A DNA stretch of 7,140 nt from the NCBI GenBank assembly GCA_030605895.1, contig JAUWHL010000109.1:1-7140 (forward strand). The letters run 5' to 3'. This DNA comes from Promethearchaeota archaeon (GTDB lineage: Archaea; Asgardarchaeota; Lokiarchaeia; Sigyniarchaeales; SOKP01). Of this stretch, positions 6,051 through 7,140 are shown piece after piece (the stretch's first letter is position 1; each line of letters opens with the position of its first letter). The position numbers and the translations under genes were made by a program. The notes under the pieces were generated by a model. That model ran no database searches, was not told the origin of the DNA, and was given only the letters and a program-made list of their open reading frames with translations.

Positions 6051-7140
6051 TTAGTTTATTGAATGATATATATCAAGAGATATAATAGGATTAAAGTCCG
6101 GTATTGGTCCTTTTGATTTCTTTAACCAACTTATTTCAGAATCTATATCCTTTTTAATTGCTCTTTTATTTTTTACATCACTAATTCTTAATAACCTTAA
6201 TGTTCTCCTATAAAATTTTAATGCATCTGATTTTAAATTTAATCTAACAAACGCTTTAGCCAAATTCCAATAATATATGAAATCATCTCTAAATATTTGA
6301 ATAGAATCTAACAATTTGAGTTTAGCATTTTTGTAATTTTGGTTAAAAAACTCTTTTATACCTATATAGAAAAATTCTTCAGATTTTCTTTGAATTGTTG
6401 CCTGAGAGAAAAAATATAACTGATCTTGTTTATTTACATTTGATAATTCCTTTAAACGAGTTAACTGTTTCTGTTTTTCACTCCTAAAAAACAGAATTTT
6501 GTCTATTATTCTTTTTCCGAATGCTTCTATTGATGAGAACACAAATTTTTGTGTTCCTGGAATTATTGGCGCTTTTTTAAGAGAATTATATAAAATATTA
6601 GGAAGGTTATAATTTATTAGATCTTCAGTTATTTCATTTATGTATTGTTTCTCTAAACTTGAAAGATAATCGTAGTCATCAATTACATTTAGAAAGATTT
6701 TTGTTATTTGAGGTGATCTTATTAAAGTGGTTTTAATAATTTCAAAGATATTATCTTTATCTTTTTCTTTTTCAAATTCCTTTAACTTTAACAAAATAAA
6801 AGTTAATAGATCTTCCTGTTCTTTCGTTAAAAAAGAATCTTTAAAGTTAACTATATTATCTACTAACATTCTTTTCCGAATAAGAGATATTATATGAAAA
6901 AAACTTAAGTAATCATCTCCTGAAGATTTTTTACACTCAATTTTTAATGAGGGTATCGATTCCACATTGTAAAATCTTTTTTCTTTTATATCATTAAATC
7001 CCACTTTTCTAAGTATTTCAACTAGCAATTCTGATGGATAACATAGTTTGTGCTGAAGTCCTTCATGGGGAATACCAAAAATCCATCCCAAAATCTCTTT
7101 TTTTTGTTCATAATTTCCATTTAAATAGGATTGAAATGCC
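6051..7140 (-). CDS. Partial: methyltransferase-like C-terminus fused to helical/TPR-like region
   Basis: The 5' end lies beyond the right edge. In-frame codons continue without a stop from 7091 to the last base, adding 16 residues (starting AFQSYLNGNY), so the TTG at 7091 is not a convincing start. About 362 residues are visible. The edge-proximal part (about 6930-7140), with GWIFGIPHEGLQHK, then a ELLVEILRKVGF helix and a closing SLKIECKK strand, resembles the last helix and strands of class I SAM-dependent methyltransferases; the SAM-binding motif would lie outside the window. The remainder is charged and helical. At about 6186-6385 it has two helix pairs with TPR-like spacing (EFFNQNYKNAKLKLLDSI and WNLAKAFVRLNLKSDALKFY), typical of protein-protein interaction. 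The gene precedes the radical SAM gene by 63 bp. The partial status is certain; the methyltransferase assignment is an inference from a short segment. Confidence 0.65.
   Translation of the reverse strand, partial: AFQSYLNGNYEQKKEILGWIFGIPHEGLQHKLCYPSELLVEILRKVGFNDIKEKRFYNVESIPSLKIECKKSSGDDYLSFFHIISLIRKRMLVDNIVNFKDSFLTKEQEDLLTFILLKLKEFEKEKDKDNIFEIIKTTLIRSPQITKIFLNVIDDYDYLSSLEKQYINEITEDLINYNLPNILYNSLKKAPIIPGTQKFVFSSIEAFGKRIIDKILFFRSEKQKQLTRLKELSNVNKQDQLYFFSQATIQRKSEEFFYIGIKEFFNQNYKNAKLKLLDSIQIFRDDFIYYWNLAKAFVRLNLKSDALKFYRRTLRLLRISDVKNKRAIKKDIDSEISWLKKSKGPIPDFNPIISLDIYHSIN

Overview
This is an AT-rich archaeal window. It is called archaeal because it carries a complete homotetramer-type tRNA-splicing endonuclease (EndA) and a stand-alone MEMO1-family protein. 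Intergenic DNA is almost entirely A/T, with TATA-like elements and few clear Shine-Dalgarno sites. The very low GC content, a large coiled-coil protein and a TPR-extended protein would suit Asgard-type or other uncultivated archaea, but the lineage cannot be settled from this sequence.

Left block (about 93-3747, minus strand). Four genes run in one direction, transcribed right to left: a MEMO1-family protein, a three-module coiled-coil protein, a PfkB/ribokinase-family kinase and a small YdjM/DUF457-like multi-pass membrane protein. Gaps are 49, 0 and 27 bp. The coiled-coil stop codon directly abuts the kinase start codon (TAA-ATG, same frame), so these genes look like one operon with coupled translation. 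An A/T-only divergent promoter region separates this operon from endA.

Middle. endA (3871-4464) is the only plus-strand gene. It converges on the right-hand block, with T-rich tracts on both strands between them that could serve as terminators.

Right block (about 4552-7140, minus strand). In transcription order there is a gene cut by the right window edge, a radical SAM/SPASM protein with a full set of cluster cysteines, and a 91-residue single-span membrane protein with a strongly basic tail. In-frame codons run unbroken off the right edge for the first gene. Its edge-proximal part resembles the C-terminal end of a class I SAM-dependent methyltransferase, and the rest is a long helical region with TPR-like repeats. 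Together these three genes could form a peptide- or protein-modification cassette, and this is the most interesting hypothesis in the window. It rests on gene order and family membership only.

No tRNA, rRNA, CRISPR array, insertion sequence or intergenic stretch over 300 bp was seen.
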